Shown: positions 7,534 to 16,601, counted from the first letter of the stretch. The stretch: DNA of 64,000 nucleotides from 62-47 sp051954235 (GCA_051954235.1 JBQCHY010000054.1:42614-106613), one strand, 5' to 3'. Program-made: numbers and translations. The notes: generated from the sequence alone by a model not told the origin.

Positions 7534-9282
7534 ATGGTCGGAACGGGTAACAAGGCGTCGCCGCGCGGCGCCAGCTTCGCGGAATTGTTCACGCCAAAGC
7601 TGATCACGGTGCTGCGTGAAGGCTACGGCCTGAATGATTTTCGCGCCGACGTCGTCGCCGGTCTCACCGTCGCCATCGTAGCGCTGCCGTTGTCAATGGC
7701 GATCGCCATCGCATCCGGCGTGACGCCGGATCGCGGGCTTTACACCGCGATCGTCGGCGGCTTCTTTGTCTCGCTGCTGGGCGGCAGCCGCTTTCAGGTC
7801 GGCGGGCCGGCGGGTGCGTTCATCGTGTTGGTGGCGCTGACGGTGGAGCGACACGGCGTCGACGGCGTCATCCTCGCCACCATGATGGCCGGAATCTTTC
7901 TCGTCGCCGCCGGCCTTCTGCGGATCGGGACCTACGTCAAATTCATCCCCTATCCTGTGACGGTCGGCTTCACGGCCGGCATCGCCGTCATCATCTTCGC
8001 CAGTCAGTTGCACGACCTGTTCGGTCTCAAGCTCTCTGGTCATGAACCGAGCGAATTGCTGCCGAAACTCGCCGTGCTGTGGCATGCCGCCGGCACCGTC
8101 AACCTCCGGGCCATTGCGCTGGCGGTGCTCGCCATCGTGGTGATGGTCGGCGTGCGAAAACTGCGACCGGCCTGGCCGAGCATTTTGATCGGCGTCGTGG
8201 TGGCGACACTCGTGGCATGGGCGCTGGCGCTGCCGGTGGAAACCATCGGCACGCGCTTCGGCGGCATTCCCGAGACGCTGCCGGCACCGGCGCTGCCGGC
8301 GTTTTCCTTCGCGAAGATGCAGGCCGTGCTGCCGGACGCGATTGCCTTCGCGCTACTTGCAGCCATTGAATCTTTGCTGTCGGCGGTGGTCGCCGACGGC
8401 ATGACCGGACGCCGTCATCGCTCCAATTGCGAGTTGGTGGCGCAGGGCGTTGCCAATATCGCCTCGCCCTTGTTCGGCGGCATCTGCGTCACCGGTCTGA
8501 TCGCGCGCACCGCGACCAACGTGCGCGCTGGCGCGCGCGGGCCGGTCGCCGGCATGATGCATTCGGCGTTCCTGCTGCTGTTCATGCTGATCGCCGCGCC
8601 GCTGGCGAGTTACATCCCGCTGTCGGCGCTGGCGGCGGTGCTGGTGATCGTGGCCTGGGGCATGGCCGAGAAGCAGGAGTTCTGGACTCTGCTGCGCTCG
8701 TCGTGGGGCGACGCCACGGTGCTCCTCGCGACGTTCCTCCTCACCGTGTTTCGCGATCTCACCGAAGGCATTCTGGTCGGCTTCGCGCTCGGCGCGGTGC
8801 TGTTCATCAATCGGATAGCGGAAGCGACCGGCATCGAGGCGGGCGTGCCGCTTGCGGCGGATGACAAGGCGGACGACGCCAATGGCGCGCGGGTGCCGTA
8901 TGACTCCGCGCTCGCGACCGATCCGGACGTGGTGGTGTACCGCATCACCGGCGCGTTCTTCTTCGGCGCGGCATCGACGGTGGGCGCGGTGCTCGACAAC
9001 ATCGCCGGCCGCCACAAGGCGTTCGTCATCGACGTCGGCGCCGTGCCGCTGATGGATTCGACGGCTGCCAACGCCATCCATCGGCTTGCCGTGAAAGCGC
9101 AACGGCAAGGAATGCGGCTCTACATCACCGGGGCGTCGCGAAACGTTCGCCGTATGCTGTTGACCCATGGCGTCCGTCCGCCTTTGGCGAAGTATCGCGA
9201 GACCATCGCGCGGGCGCTGGAGGATGCCCGGCAACTTCGCGGGCAGTCCGTCGTTGTCCCGATGAAGCGGCTGGTGACCTGA
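7534..9282 (+). CDS. SulP-family anion transporter with STAS domain
   Basis: A 582-residue inner-membrane protein. The N-terminal part has the SulP signature region (DFRADVVAGLTVAIVALPLSM, then GLYTAIVGG and GGPAGAF), about 10-12 membrane segments to roughly residue 430, and a C-terminal STAS domain (residues ~470-560, with VIDVGAVPLMDSTAANAI). SulP proteins carry sulfate, bicarbonate or dicarboxylates with H+ or Na+; the substrate cannot be read. The GGGAG at about 7520 supports the ATG at 7534 over an in-frame ATG 24 bases upstream. It is 76 bases ahead of aroE on the same strand and may be co-transcribed. Confidence 0.92.
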   Translation: MVGTGNKASPRGASFAELFTPKLITVLREGYGLNDFRADVVAGLTVAIVALPLSMAIAIASGVTPDRGLYTAIVGGFFVSLLGGSRFQVGGPAGAFIVLVALTVERHGVDGVILATMMAGIFLVAAGLLRIGTYVKFIPYPVTVGFTAGIAVIIFASQLHDLFGLKLSGHEPSELLPKLAVLWHAAGTVNLRAIALAVLAIVVMVGVRKLRPAWPSILIGVVVATLVAWALALPVETIGTRFGGIPETLPAPALPAFSFAKMQAVLPDAIAFALLAAIESLLSAVVADGMTGRRHRSNCELVAQGVANIASPLFGGICVTGLIARTATNVRAGARGPVAGMMHSAFLLLFMLIAAPLASYIPLSALAAVLVIVAWGMAEKQEFWTLLRSSWGDATVLLATFLLTVFRDLTEGILVGFALGAVLFINRIAEATGIEAGVPLAADDKADDANGARVPYDSALATDPDVVVYRITGAFFFGAASTVGAVLDNIAGRHKAFVIDVGAVPLMDSTAANAIHRLAVKAQRQGMRLYITGASRNVRRMLLTHGVRPPLAKYRETIARALEDARQLRGQSVVVPMKRLVT

Positions 9283-9358
9283 GGCGGCGGATCGCGCATT
9301 GACAAGCGCATCGTGCCGCGTGAAGGGAACGGCGACGTTGCCGTGACGGAGAACAGCG

Positions 9359-10204
9359 ATGCCCGCGCCTGAGAAAGCTCCTGCCGCCTGTCTGATCGGC
9401 TGGCCGGCCGCGCATTCGCGCTCGCCGATCATCCATCACCATTGGCTGCATCGGTTCGGTATCGCAGGCGGCTACAGCATCGAGGCGGTGCCGCCGGAAG
9501 GTTTTGCCGAATTCGTGCAGAACCTGTCGCGTCACGGCTTCGTCGGAGCCAACGTCACCATCCCGCACAAGGAGCGGGCGCTGCTGTTGACCGAGCCGGA
9601 CGAACGCGCACGCGCCGTCGGGGCCGCCAATACGTTATGGTACGACGGTGAGACGCTGCGCTCCACCAACACCGACATCGAAGGCTTCATCAACAATCTC
9701 GACGCCAGCGCGCCGGGCTGGGATGTCGCCGACGAAGCCGTGGTGCTCGGCGCCGGCGGTTCGTCGCGCGCGGTGGTGTTCGGGTTGCTGGAGCGTGGCC
9801 TCAAGCGCGTGCATCTCGTTAACCGCACGGCTGGGCGTGCGCAGGCGCTGGCGGATCAGTTCGGCGCGAACGTCTCGCCGCACGGATGGGACGCGCTCGG
9901 CGAAGTGCTGCCGCGCGCGCAATTGCTCGTGAACACAACGTCGCTCGGCATGAAGGGCCAGCCGGCACTGGAGATCGATGTCGGATTGTTGCCGGCGCAG
10001 GCGACGGTGGCCGATCTGGTCTATGTGCCGCTCGATACGCCGCTGCTCGTTGCGGCACGGGCGCGTGGTCTGCGCACCGCCGACGGGCTTGGCATGCTGC
10101 TGCATCAGGCGGTGCGTGGATTCGAACTGTGGTTTGGGCGCAGGCCGGAGGTCACGCCCGAACTGCGCCAACTTGTCGAAGCGGATTTGCTTGCTGCACG
10201 GTAG
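9359..10204 (+). CDS. aroE: Shikimate dehydrogenase
   Basis: A 281-residue cytosolic enzyme that reduces 3-dehydroshikimate to shikimate with NADPH in chorismate synthesis. The shikimate-binding HSRSP is near residue 20, the catalytic lysine is in VTIPHKE and the catalytic aspartate in NTDIEGF. The NADP loop is VLGAGGSSRAV, with NRT following beta-2. The end LLHQAVRGFELWFG is conserved. It is a full-length family member. In related genomes the principal aroE sits beside coaE and dnaQ, so this isolated copy behind a SulP transporter could be a second paralogue (AroE-like or YdiB-like); all key residues are present. Confidence 0.88.
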   Translation: MPAPEKAPAACLIGWPAAHSRSPIIHHHWLHRFGIAGGYSIEAVPPEGFAEFVQNLSRHGFVGANVTIPHKERALLLTEPDERARAVGAANTLWYDGETLRSTNTDIEGFINNLDASAPGWDVADEAVVLGAGGSSRAVVFGLLERGLKRVHLVNRTAGRAQALADQFGANVSPHGWDALGEVLPRAQLLVNTTSLGMKGQPALEIDVGLLPAQATVADLVYVPLDTPLLVAARARGLRTADGLGMLLHQAVRGFELWFGRRPEVTPELRQLVEADLLAAR

Positions 10205-10210
10205 CAGCCG

Positions 10211-10594
10211 TCAATTGCAGACTTCCACGCGGCGAATGCGCCAGCCGTAAGGCGTCCAGACCCGCTGCCGGCTCAGATAGCAGCCGCCGTAGTCATAGCC
10301 GCCATAGGGATAGGCCGCGTAGCCATAACCCCCATAGGGATAGTCGTAGCCATAACCGTATGGGTAAGCTGCGTAGGCACCTGCGAGGCCGAGGCCCAAT
10401 CCGACGCCGAGCGCGCCGGCGCCCCATCCCCAGCCACCGCCGCGATGCCATCCGCCGCCGCCATGCCAACCACCATGGAAGCCTCCGCCATGGAAACCGC
10501 CTCCATGGAAGCCGCGCTGGGCAGAGGCCGATGTCGGCGCGGCAATCGCCAGCGCCGCGACCGCGCACAATGCTAGAACCGAATAACGTCGCAT
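10211..10594 (-). CDS. Glycine/tyrosine-rich secreted protein
   Basis: A 127-residue protein with a clear signal peptide (residues 1-25, ending SASAQ). The mature part has three FHGGG-like repeats, a WHGGGGWHRGGGWGWG run, a GALGVGLGLGLAG membrane-like or glycine-zipper stretch, and several PYGGYGY repeats, then a two-cysteine end (GCYLSRQRVWTPYGWRIRR...C). Such proteins are common in Bradyrhizobium relatives and may be surface or wall-associated; no enzyme motif is seen. I start at 10594 because GGAG precedes it and the signal peptide starts there. It converges on aroE with six bases between stops. Confidence 0.78.
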   Translation of the reverse strand: MRRYSVLALCAVAALAIAAPTSASAQRGFHGGGFHGGGFHGGWHGGGGWHRGGGWGWGAGALGVGLGLGLAGAYAAYPYGYGYDYPYGGYGYAAYPYGGYDYGGCYLSRQRVWTPYGWRIRRVEVCN

Positions 10595-10707
10595 CGTCGT
10601 CTCCTGTTCTGAGTGTCGATCAGAAGACGCACAGAGTGGCACTTTGTTTCGCTTTGCGCCGCACACAAGTGCGTGCGCCGTCTAGCTAGCGATTTGCGGA
10701 TGGCTGC

Positions 10708-11850
10708 TCAGCCCGCGAGGATGTGCTCGTCGATTTCGGCGACGGTATTGACGCCGCACAGGCCCATGGTCACCAGCATCTCGTTGCGGATGATGTCGAT
10801 GGCCTTTGCAACGCCGGCTTCGCCGTAGGCGCCGAGTCCGTAGGCATAAGCGCGGCCGATCATGCAGGACTTGGCGCCGAGCGCCAGCGCCCGCACCACG
10901 TCCTGTCCCGAACGGATGCCGCCGTCGAACATGATTTCGATCTGGTCGCCGACCGCGGCGACAATCTCCGGCAGCACCTCGATGGAGGACTGCGCGCCGT
11001 CGAGCTGGCGGCCGCCGTGGTTGGAAACCACCAGCGCCTGCGCGCCGGTCTTCACCGCCTCGCGGGCGTCCTCGATGTCGAGGATGCCCTTGATGATCAG
11101 CTTGCCCGGCCAGATCGAGCGGATCCAGTCGAGGTCCTTCCAGTTCAGCGTGGTGTCAAACTGCGAGTTGGTCCATTGCCCAAGCTGGGTGACGTTCTCC
11201 ATGCCCTTGATGTGGCCGGCGAGGTTGCCGAAGGTGCGGCGCTTGCCGCGCAGCACGCCGGCAACCCATTGCGGCTTGGTGGCGAAGTCGAACAGTTTCG
11301 ACAGGCTCCACTCAGGCGGCACCGTCATGCCGTTCTTGATGTCCTGATGGCGCTGGCCGATGACCTGAAGATCGACGGTCAGCACCAGCGCGCTGCACTT
11401 GGCGGCGATGGCGCGCTCGATCAGCGCCTTGATGAAGCCGCGGTCTTTCATGACGTAAAGCTGGAACCAGAACGGCTTGTCGACGTTGGCTGCAACGTCC
11501 TCGATCGAGCAGATCGACATGGTGGACAGCGTGTAGGGAATGCCGGCGGCTTGCGCTGCGCGGCAGGCGTGGATTTCTCCGTCGCCATGCTGCATGCCGG
11601 TGAGGCCCACCGGCGCGAGGATCAGCGGCAGCGCCGCCGGTTCGCCGAGAATGGTGGTCGAGGTGTCGCGCCGGGAGACGTCGACCATGATGCGCTGGCG
11701 GAATTTGATGGCTTCGAGATCAGCGCGATTGGCGCGCAACGTGTCCTCGGTATAGGAGCCGCGGTCGCAATAGTCGAAGAAGGCCTTCGGCACCCGCCGC
11801 TTGTGAATTTGGCGTAGATCCTCGATGCAGGTGACGTGCTTGATCGACAT
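10708..11850 (-). CDS. FMN-dependent alpha-hydroxy-acid dehydrogenase (L-lactate dehydrogenase type)
   Basis: A 380-residue TIM-barrel flavoprotein. The N-terminal RVPKAFFDYCDRGSYTEDTL is the family start; the active-site block is VVSNHGGRQLDGA, whose histidine is the catalytic base and arginine binds the carboxylate. FDGGIRSGQDVVRALALGAKS binds FMN phosphate. It oxidises L-lactate or a similar 2-hydroxy acid (glycolate and mandelate are alternatives), passing electrons to quinone if LldD-type. AAGGGG lies before ATG 11850; a frame 10 codons longer is less likely. It appears monocistronic. Confidence 0.9.
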   Translation of the reverse strand: MSIKHVTCIEDLRQIHKRRVPKAFFDYCDRGSYTEDTLRANRADLEAIKFRQRIMVDVSRRDTSTTILGEPAALPLILAPVGLTGMQHGDGEIHACRAAQAAGIPYTLSTMSICSIEDVAANVDKPFWFQLYVMKDRGFIKALIERAIAAKCSALVLTVDLQVIGQRHQDIKNGMTVPPEWSLSKLFDFATKPQWVAGVLRGKRRTFGNLAGHIKGMENVTQLGQWTNSQFDTTLNWKDLDWIRSIWPGKLIIKGILDIEDAREAVKTGAQALVVSNHGGRQLDGAQSSIEVLPEIVAAVGDQIEIMFDGGIRSGQDVVRALALGAKSCMIGRAYAYGLGAYGEAGVAKAIDIIRNEMLVTMGLCGVNTVAEIDEHILAG

Positions 11851-11950
11851 TTTTGGCCCCTTGCTTTCTTCAGCCTTCACGTTGCTCTAACATGTCCCCG
11901 CGCCAGACAAAATTATCTTTGCGTCAGCGAATGAATTGAGCGGAGCAATC

Positions 11951-12139
11951 ATGAGCGCGACCAAATCTGTGAAGGGTGCTTCCAAAATTGCCGGCGGCAA
12001 GCAGCCGAAGACGGAGAAGCAGCGTCTCGACGATGCGCTGGAGGAAGGGCTCGAGGAAACTTTTCCGGGGTCAGATCCGGTCAGCATCACGCAGCCGCCG
12101 CCGACGAAACCCCTTCACCGCGCCAAGCGCGAGAAGTAA
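11951..12139 (+). CDS. Small FPGSDP-motif protein (first tandem copy)
   Basis: A 62-residue, charged, probably disordered protein. The recognisable part is RLDDALEEGLEETFPGSDPVSITQP, shared with the next gene at 12206. Proteins with this (F)PASDP/PGSDP signature are abundant in alphaproteobacteria, often several per genome, and have no known function. The N-terminus has many lysines and serines. A CGGAG site precedes the ATG at 11951. Confidence 0.7.
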   Translation: MSATKSVKGASKIAGGKQPKTEKQRLDDALEEGLEETFPGSDPVSITQPPPTKPLHRAKREK

Positions 12140-12205
12140 GGTTGCCCTCGCGGCGGGAACGATGACTCCGCGGTGACGTTGATTCCGACACCGATGGAGA
12201 CCGAT

Positions 12206-12415
12206 ATGGCAGATACGCAGGCGCGCGAGCGCACCGAGTCCCGAGGCGATCCTAAGAACGATCCGCAAAAGGATCCCAAGGATTCCGCCCGGAAAGAGAA
12301 GCTCGACGACGCGCTGGACCAGGGCTTGAAGGAATCATTTCCGGGTTCCGACCCGGTCAGCGTGACCCAGCCGGCGCCCTCAAAGCCCGACAAGCACATC
12401 AAGCGAAAGGGATAG
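12206..12415 (+). CDS. Small FPGSDP-motif protein (second tandem copy)
   Basis: A 69-residue hydrophilic protein with KLDDALDQGLKESFPGSDPV and SVTQPAPSKP, the same module as the preceding gene but with a different Asp/Lys/Arg-rich N-terminal tail. TGGAGA precedes the ATG at 12206; a METDMADTQ start at 12194 is possible. The two genes are 66 bases apart and are likely a local duplication. Function unknown. Confidence 0.7.
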   Translation: MADTQARERTESRGDPKNDPQKDPKDSARKEKLDDALDQGLKESFPGSDPVSVTQPAPSKPDKHIKRKG

Positions 12416-12643
12416 CGGCCGGTAGCGTTTTGGATTATATATGCATATCAGACAGTTATATGCCGTGAGCGAAGTTCGTGCGCGGTAATGATTCATCATA
12501 TTTTTTGAAGTCGCGGGCGCGGTAAACGCATTATAAACCCGCCCGGTTATGCTTGCGGACCTCACGACGACTGGACGCACGAGCATGAGCGGACGCGGCG
12601 AAGGCGCCGCTGACGCCAAATGATTTCGCTGGGGGATATGTAT

Positions 12644-13993
12644 ATGAGCCGGAAATATTTTGGGACCGATGGCATCCGCGGTCGCGCCAATGGGGTGATT
12701 ACGCCCGAACTGGCGATGAAAGTGGGTCAGGCCGCGGGTCTCGCCTTTCAACGCGGCGACTATCGCCATCGCGTGGTGATCGGCAAGGATACCCGGCTCT
12801 CCGGCTACATGATCGAGAACGCGATGGTCGCGGGCTTCACCTCGGTCGGCATGGATGTGCTGCTGGTCGGCCCGTTGCCGACGCCGGCAGTCGCGATGCT
12901 GACCAAGTCGATGCGCGCCGATCTCGGCGTGATGATTTCCGCCTCACATAACCTTTACGAGGACAACGGCATCAAGCTGTTCGGTCCCGCCGGCTTCAAG
13001 CTGTCGGACGAGGTCGAGAAACAGATCGAGCAATTGCTCGACGAGAATCTCGACAAGAAACTGGCGGCGAGCCGCAGCCTCGGGCGCGCCAAGCGCATCG
13101 ACGGCGTGCATGACCGCTACATCGAATTCGCCAAGCGCACGCTGCCGCGCGACATCAGCCTCGACGGCCTGCGCGTCGTGGTCGATTGCGCCAACGGCGC
13201 GGCCTATGGCGTGGTGCCGAAGGCGTTGTGGGAATTGGGCGCTGATGTGATTTCGATCGGCGTCGAGCCGGACGGCTTCAACATCAACAAGGAATGCGGC
13301 TCGACCGAGCCGGAGGCGCTGAGCCGCAAGGTGCGCGAGATGCGCGCCGATATCGGCATCGCGCTCGACGGTGACGCCGATCGGGTCATCGTGGTCGACG
13401 AGCGCGGCCATGTGGTTGACGGCGATCAGTTGCTGGCGGTGATCGCCGAGAGCTGGAAAGAGGACGGCCGCCTGGCGCAGCCGGGTCTCGTCTCCACCGT
13501 GATGTCCAACCTCGGCCTCGAGCGTTTCCTCAAGGGCATCGGTCTCGATCTGGTCCGCACCGCGGTCGGCGATCGCTACGTGCTCGAGCAGATGCTGGCG
13601 GGAGGCTACAATCTCGGCGGCGAACCCTCCGGCCATATCATTCTGTCGGATTACGCCACCACCGGCGACGGCTTCGTTGCCGCGCTTCAGGTGCTTGCGG
13701 TGATCCAGAAACATCAGAAGCCGGTCTCCGAAGTCTGCCATCGGTTCGATCCGCTGCCGCAGATTCTGAAGAATGTTCGCTATCGCGCCGGCAAGCCGCT
13801 TGAGACCGCCGGCGTCAAGACTGCGATCTCCTCGGCGGAAAAGCGTCTCAACGGTCATGGCCGATTGCTGGTGCGCTCTTCAGGCACTGAGCCGGTGATC
13901 CGGGTGATGGGCGAGGGCGACGACCGCATCCTGGTTGAGGAAGTGGTCGACGACATCGTCTCCGCGCTGGGGGCGGCGGCGGCTGCCGCGTAA
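12644..13993 (+). CDS. glmM: Phosphoglucosamine mutase
   Basis: A 449-residue enzyme that converts glucosamine-6-phosphate to glucosamine-1-phosphate for UDP-GlcNAc, peptidoglycan and lipopolysaccharide. The start RKYFGTDGIRG, the phosphoserine loop MISASHN near residue 100, the metal loop DGDADR near residue 243, the sugar-binding GGEPSGHI and the phosphate-binding VRSSGTEPVIRVM are all present. The GGGGG a few bases before ATG 12644 supports this start. It is preceded by a 228-bp AT-rich gap with no recognisable element and followed by three tandem hairpins. Confidence 0.97.
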   Translation: MSRKYFGTDGIRGRANGVITPELAMKVGQAAGLAFQRGDYRHRVVIGKDTRLSGYMIENAMVAGFTSVGMDVLLVGPLPTPAVAMLTKSMRADLGVMISASHNLYEDNGIKLFGPAGFKLSDEVEKQIEQLLDENLDKKLAASRSLGRAKRIDGVHDRYIEFAKRTLPRDISLDGLRVVVDCANGAAYGVVPKALWELGADVISIGVEPDGFNINKECGSTEPEALSRKVREMRADIGIALDGDADRVIVVDERGHVVDGDQLLAVIAESWKEDGRLAQPGLVSTVMSNLGLERFLKGIGLDLVRTAVGDRYVLEQMLAGGYNLGGEPSGHIILSDYATTGDGFVAALQVLAVIQKHQKPVSEVCHRFDPLPQILKNVRYRAGKPLETAGVKTAISSAEKRLNGHGRLLVRSSGTEPVIRVMGEGDDRILVEEVVDDIVSALGAAAAAA

Positions 13994-14054
13994 CGGCAGT
14001 CTGCATCGCAGCCATCGCGGATTGACGGTGGTCCGGCGAGGGGGCTTGCCCTAA

Positions 14055-14110
14055 ATTCAAGATGTTGAATCAGATGCTTTGCATCAGCCTCGCCCCGCTT
14101 GCGGGGCGAG
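14055..14110. repeat. Three consecutive perfect hairpins downstream of glmM
   Basis: ATTCAA-GATG-TTGAAT (14055-14070), GATGC-TTT-GCATC (14073-14085) and CTCGCCCCGC-TT-GCGGGGCGAG (14089-14110) follow one another with 2-3 base gaps. No T-tract follows. This may be a REP-like element or an mRNA 3'-end stabiliser. Confidence 0.6.
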
Positions 14111-14140
14111 AGCGTTAGAGCAGCCTGCAATTGGTCTGAT

Positions 14141-14219
14141 CGTCATTGCGAGGAGCGAAAGCGACGAAGCAATCCAGGTCTTCGTCCGCGTTTTTTGAAT
14201 TGCTTCGCCTGCAATAACG
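14141..14219. repeat. Dispersed inverted repeat, family A (copy 1)
   Basis: Begins CGTCATTGCGAGGAGCGAAA and ends with the degenerate inverse TTGCTTCGCCTGCAATAACG. The family has two ~30-bp arms (CGTCATTGCGAGGAGC...GAAGCAATCCAG and its complement) around a variable centre and can fold into a long hairpin. Other copies are at 33855, 39209, 45866, 58344 and 61821. Confidence 0.85.
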
Positions 14220-14244
14220 GTGGTCGTGCTGATCGGATATTGCC

Positions 14245-15501
14245 GTGAACAAGCCTGTCGTCGTTACCGAAGAAACTCTGGCCGCGCCGGTGATCGCGGC
14301 TGACATCGACGCAGCCGCGAAGCCGGCCGTTGCGGCCGGTCCGGTCTACCTGGTGCTCGGCGGTATTAGCTTCTCGCACTTCCTTAACGACACGATGCAG
14401 TCGTTGATTCCGTCGGTCTATCCGATCCTCAAGGAAAACTATTCGCTGTCGTTTGCGCAGATCGGGTTGATCACGCTGGCGTTCCAGATCACCGCGTCGC
14501 TGCTGCAGCCGGTGGTGGGGAGTGTCACCGACCGCAAGCCGCAGCCGTTCTCGCTGGCGATCGGCATGGGCTTCACCTTCATCGGCCTGTTAATGCTGAG
14601 TGGTGCGCACAACTTCGCGATGCTGGTGCTGTCGGCCGCGATGATCGGCCTCGGCTCGGCGATCTTCCATCCGGAATCGTCGCGCATCGCGCGTATGGCC
14701 TCGGGTGGCCGTTATGGTTTTGCACAATCGGTGTTTCAGGTCGGCGGCAATCTCGGCTCGGCGATCGGGCCGGTGCTTGCTGCGTTGATCGTGGTGCCGT
14801 TCGGGCAGCCCAGCATCGCCTGGTTCTCGTCGATCGCCTTCGTTGCCATCGTCGTCCTGTGGCGCATCGGCAGTTGGTACAAGCCGCGCATCATGGCGCG
14901 CGGCAATGTGGCGCCGAAGCGGCTGGGCGGCGCGCCGTCGGGTTCGCGCGTCGCGTTGGCGATCGGCATCCTGATCATGCTAGTGTTCTCGAAGTACATC
15001 TACCTGTCGAGTCTCACCAGCTACTACACGTTCTATCTGATGCATAAGTTCGCGGTGACGACGCAGACGTCGCAACTGCTGTTGTTCGTGTTCCTCGGCG
15101 CGGTGGCGGCCGGTGTCTATTTCGGAGGCCCATTGGGCGACCGCTTCGGCCGGCGTTACGTGATCTGGTTCTCGATCCTCGGCGCGCTGCCGTTTACGTT
15201 GCTCCTGCCGTACGTAAATCTCGAATGGACCGTCATTCTGAGCGTCATTATCGGCTTGATCATTTCGTCTGCGATGCCGGCGATCATCGTCTATGCGCAG
15301 GAACTGGTGCCGCATCGCTTCGGCATGATCTCCGGCCTGTTCTTCGGCTTCGCCTTCGGCGCGGGCGGATTGGGCGCGGCGATGCTCGGCGTGGTGGCCG
15401 ATGCCAAGGGCATCGACTTCGTCTACGCGGTCTGCGCATTCCTGCCGGCGATCGGGCTTCTCGCGATGTTCCTGCCGAAGATGCCCAAGCTGGCATCATA
15501 G
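14245..15501 (+). CDS. MFS efflux transporter, fosmidomycin-resistance (Fsr) type
   Basis: A 418-residue inner-membrane protein with 12 predicted membrane segments after a hydrophilic 30-residue N-terminus. FSHFLNDTMQSLIPSVYPIL in TM1 and GSAIFHPESSRIARMASGGR in the TM4-5 region are typical of Fsr-like pumps, and GDRFGRRYVIW is the second-half MFS loop motif. Exported substrate unknown. The start is GTG at 14245; the ribosome site is weak. A longer start is unlikely because the upstream region is the dispersed repeat. Confidence 0.88.
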   Translation: MNKPVVVTEETLAAPVIAADIDAAAKPAVAAGPVYLVLGGISFSHFLNDTMQSLIPSVYPILKENYSLSFAQIGLITLAFQITASLLQPVVGSVTDRKPQPFSLAIGMGFTFIGLLMLSGAHNFAMLVLSAAMIGLGSAIFHPESSRIARMASGGRYGFAQSVFQVGGNLGSAIGPVLAALIVVPFGQPSIAWFSSIAFVAIVVLWRIGSWYKPRIMARGNVAPKRLGGAPSGSRVALAIGILIMLVFSKYIYLSSLTSYYTFYLMHKFAVTTQTSQLLLFVFLGAVAAGVYFGGPLGDRFGRRYVIWFSILGALPFTLLLPYVNLEWTVILSVIIGLIISSAMPAIIVYAQELVPHRFGMISGLFFGFAFGAGGLGAAMLGVVADAKGIDFVYAVCAFLPAIGLLAMFLPKMPKLAS

Positions 15502-15626
15502 TCCTGCGGCCGCAGGTAGGCCGCCGCATGTTGTATCAACGCATCGTTAAGACTTGTGGCGGCGGTTCCATGTAGAGGCCATCGCTGTTGCATGTGTGCA
15601 CCAAATATCAACCTTAAAAATTAGGG

Positions 15627-15641
15627 TTAAGCGACGCTTAA
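15627..15641. promoter_or_regulatory. CtrA-type box upstream of the outer-membrane protein
   Basis: TTAAGCGACGCTTAA matches the TTAA-N7-TTAA recognition sequence of the alphaproteobacterial cell-cycle regulator CtrA. It is also a perfect 15-bp palindrome (TTAAGCG-A-CGCTTAA). It lies 78 bp before the start of the porin at 15719. Confidence 0.55.
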
Positions 15642-15718
15642 GTATTTGCTGCCATCGTCCGTCCGTGAGTTTCCGATGTGAGGCCTCGTCTGCCTCACCG
15701 CATCAGAGGACGAAGCCA

Positions 15719-16573
15719 ATGCGTAGCGTTATGATCCTGGCCGCCGCGGGGGCGGTGTCCTTATTGTCCAGCGCGGCGTTTGCCGCAGACATTCCTGTCG
15801 GGCCGCCGCCGCAGTATTACGCGCCGCCGCCGGTCGAGGATTTCGGCGGCTGGTATCTGCGCGGCGACATCGGCATGACCAATACGCGGGGCAAACTGTT
15901 CGCGCCGGCTTACAATGATGCCAGCACGGTCTCGGTCAATCAGATCGGCCACGAATTCACCGGCGGCATGACCTACGGACTGGGCGTCGGTTATCAGTTC
16001 AACAACTGGTTCCGCATGGATGTGACCGGCGAATATCGTTCCCGGGTGCAGTTCAGCGGTACCGATTACGCCAACATCAATTTCGGCGGAGGCCTCGGCG
16101 TTCTCCCGATCGGCGACACCTATCGCGGCGGCTATTCGAGCTGGGTCGGCATGATCAACGCTTATGCCGATCTCGGCACCTGGTGGTGCATCACGCCGTT
16201 CGTCGGTGTCGGCGTCGGCGGTGCCTATAACACCTTCAGCGGATTCTCTGATATGACCACCGTCAATCTCGGCGGCGGCACCACGTCCGGTCTCTATCAG
16301 GCGCAGAGCGCGAGCAAGCTCGATCTGGCCTGGGCGTTGCACGCCGGTCTTGCCTACCGCGTCAATCAGAACATGACGGTGGAACTGGCGTATCGCTATC
16401 TCAACCTCGGCACTGGCGTCACCGGCTCAGGTTCGTCGTTCGACGGCTCCGTAACCAACGGCCGGCCGTTCCAGTTCCACGATCTGACATCGCACGACAT
16501 CAAGCTCGGCGTGCGCTGGACCTGCTGCGACGTAGCGCCCCCTCCGCCGCCGCCGCTCATCACTAAGGGCTGA
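15719..16573 (+). CDS. Outer-membrane beta-barrel protein (Omp25/Omp31-like)
   Basis: A 284-residue protein with a signal peptide (residues 1-23, ending AFAAD), a proline-rich linker (GPPPQYYAPPPVED), and a barrel with alternating aromatic strands (GWYLRGDIGMT, GLGVGYQFNNWFRMDVTGEYR, HAGLAYRVNQNMTVELAYRYL) ending HDIKLGVRWTCC, then a PPPPPP tail. Such barrels are abundant surface proteins in Rhizobiales. I start at ATG 15719 because the signal peptide begins there. A CtrA-type box lies 78 bp upstream and a very strong terminator follows. Confidence 0.85.
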   Translation: MRSVMILAAAGAVSLLSSAAFAADIPVGPPPQYYAPPPVEDFGGWYLRGDIGMTNTRGKLFAPAYNDASTVSVNQIGHEFTGGMTYGLGVGYQFNNWFRMDVTGEYRSRVQFSGTDYANINFGGGLGVLPIGDTYRGGYSSWVGMINAYADLGTWWCITPFVGVGVGGAYNTFSGFSDMTTVNLGGGTTSGLYQAQSASKLDLAWALHAGLAYRVNQNMTVELAYRYLNLGTGVTGSGSSFDGSVTNGRPFQFHDLTSHDIKLGVRWTCCDVAPPPPPPLITKG

Positions 16574-16601
16574 TCGGACGGCTTTCGGCTTCGTCTTCAT
16601 C

